Origin: Chloroflexota bacterium
GTDB lineage: Bacteria > Chloroflexota > Dormibacteria > Dormibacterales > Dormibacteraceae
Direction of reading: 5' to 3'
Assembly: GCA_005880175.1 (NCBI GenBank)
Contig: VBJR01000128.1
Location: 1 to 5,502, forward strand
DNA length: 5,502 nt
Shown piece by piece: positions 4,624 through 5,502 of the stretch. The translations under genes were made by a program, and so were the position numbers. The notes beneath the pieces are model-generated. The model made no database searches, was not told the DNA's origin, and saw only the letters and a list, made by a program, of their open reading frames with translations. The number at the start of each line of letters is the position of its first letter. Within the stretch, counting starts at the first letter, position 1.

Positions 4624-5502
4624 CCCGCGCGCTCCGCGCCGCCCGGCGGCGCCTGTGGCTCGTGGTCGCGCTGCCGCTGCTGGCGGGCTTCGCCGCAGCG
4701 GCGGTCAGCGCGGCGCTGCCTCGCGTCTACGAGGCCCAGGTCGGCGTGCTGGTGCGGCCGGCGCAGCCGATCAGCTCGCTCGACCCCAACGCGGCGGCGG
4801 TGACGGCGGACCAGGTCGCCGTCACCTACTCGCAGCTCATGACGCAGCGGTCGCTGCTCGAGAAGGTCGTGGCCGACCTGCGCCTGCCGATGACCGCGGA
4901 CGACCTGTCCCGTGCCGTCTCGGTGGCTCCGCAGTCCAACTCGACGCTGCTCCGGGTCACGGTGCGGGACACCAGCCCGAGGCGGGCCAGGAACATCGCC
5001 AACAAGCTCGTCGACGACTTCATCGCCCAGACGAAGCAGATCCAGCAGACGCAGGTGGACCAGTACGCGGCCCGGATGCAGGGCCAGGTGCAGCAGCTGC
5101 TCGGCCAGATCCAGGGCGAGCAGGCGCGGATCGACCAGCTGCACGAGCAGAGCAGCGCCGCGCACCCGCTGTCGCCGTCCGACCAGGCGCAGCTCACGAA
5201 CCTGGAGCAGCAGGTCACGGTGGACCGCTCCCAGTACTTCCAGATCCTGGGCAGCGAGTCCGACATCGAGGTCAACGTCGCCCGGACGATGGACAGCGTC
5301 ATCGTGATCTCGCCGGCCGTCACGCCGGACTCGCCCGTGTCGCCGAAGCCGCTGCTCAACGTGGCGCTGGCGATCGCGGCGGGCCTGCTGGTGGCCGTGG
5401 GCGCCGCCCTGCTGATGGATCACCTCGACCAGAGCGTCAAGACGGACGCGGAGCTGACCGAGCGGACCGGCATGGTGCCGCTGGCGCACATCCCGCTGGC
5501 CG
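4614..5502 (+). CDS. Wzz/chain-length-determinant family protein (polysaccharide co-polymerase), partial at the right edge
   Basis: An inner-membrane polysaccharide co-polymerase that would regulate chain length and export of a surface or exopolysaccharide. It begins at ATG 4614, inside the end of the preceding gene (ATGGAACTGA, 10-nt overlap), and stays open to the right edge (296 codons). Visible layout: basic N-terminus MELTRALRAARRR; TM1 about 14-35 (LWLVVALPLLAGF); an extracytoplasmic Wzz region with YEAQVGVLVRP; a Gln-rich coiled coil about 139-183; the proline-rich stretch TPDSPVSPKP before TM2 (about 244-268); then cytoplasmic DHLDQSVKTDAELTERTG and PLAHIPLA. That last segment is the linker that usually leads to a bacterial tyrosine kinase (BY-kinase) domain, so the full protein may be a fused Wzz-kinase as in many Gram-positive and actinobacterial systems. 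The kinase itself is outside the window. No good ribosome site is seen, consistent with translational coupling. Confidence 0.9.
   Translation, partial: MELTRALRAARRRLWLVVALPLLAGFAAAAVSAALPRVYEAQVGVLVRPAQPISSLDPNAAAVTADQVAVTYSQLMTQRSLLEKVVADLRLPMTADDLSRAVSVAPQSNSTLLRVTVRDTSPRRARNIANKLVDDFIAQTKQIQQTQVDQYAARMQGQVQQLLGQIQGEQARIDQLHEQSSAAHPLSPSDQAQLTNLEQQVTVDRSQYFQILGSESDIEVNVARTMDSVIVISPAVTPDSPVSPKPLLNVALAIAAGLLVAVGAALLMDHLDQSVKTDAELTERTGMVPLAHIPLA

Noticed and set aside
4110..5489. A 459-residue minus-strand ORF opposite the surface-protein and Wzz-like genes
   Set aside because: His/Arg/Gln/Leu-rich, no motif. The plus strand shows a signal peptide, sorting signal and Wzz architecture in frames with better codon use.

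Overview
The window is uniformly GC-rich (mostly G/C third positions) and reads as a surface-glycan locus. It encodes sortase-type cell-wall chemistry, a DUF4012 membrane protein and a Wzz-like protein. This suggests a high-GC, probably monoderm bacterium of the Actinobacteriota, possibly a deep lineage such as Thermoleophilia. That placement is an inference from composition and gene content; no marker gene is present.

Layout. Positions 1-1328 (minus strand) hold three tightly packed nucleotide-heptose genes in transcription order: a GmhA-type sedoheptulose-7-phosphate isomerase, a GmhB-type heptose-bisphosphate phosphatase, and the first 15 codons of a GHMP kinase resembling HddA that runs off the left edge. 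A 177-bp imperfect palindrome (566-742) sits exactly at the gmhA/gmhB junction. It is 59 codons long, open in the gmhB frame, and encodes residues 3-61 of the phosphatase ORF. Removing it on paper restores a normal-length GmhB starting MPGPAVLVDRDG or MPSPAVLVDRDG.

Positions 1329-1524 are a leader/promoter region with two hairpins and a candidate promoter for the heptose genes. Positions 1525-2012 (minus) hold a sortase gene whose membrane-anchor half and catalytic half lie in different frames (apparent one-base deletion). Upstream of it, overlapping by a few bases and with a strong AGGAGG site, is a large DUF4012 membrane protein (2006-3850, minus).

Positions 3851-4029 are a divergent promoter region containing a perfect 12-bp palindrome. 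To the right on the plus strand are a secreted, C-terminally anchored protein (4030-4623) with an FPNTT motif, a hydrophobic segment and an Arg-rich tail, i.e. a candidate substrate of the nearby sortase. It overlaps by 10 nt a Wzz/chain-length-determinant protein that runs off the right edge (4614-5502).

Taken together, the left operon would supply a heptose phosphate or nucleotide-heptose precursor, the Wzz-like protein would control polymer assembly, and the sortase with its candidate substrate would attach a surface protein. How DUF4012 contributes is unknown. The most unusual item is the palindromic element that has become, or is read as, coding sequence inside the heptose operon.
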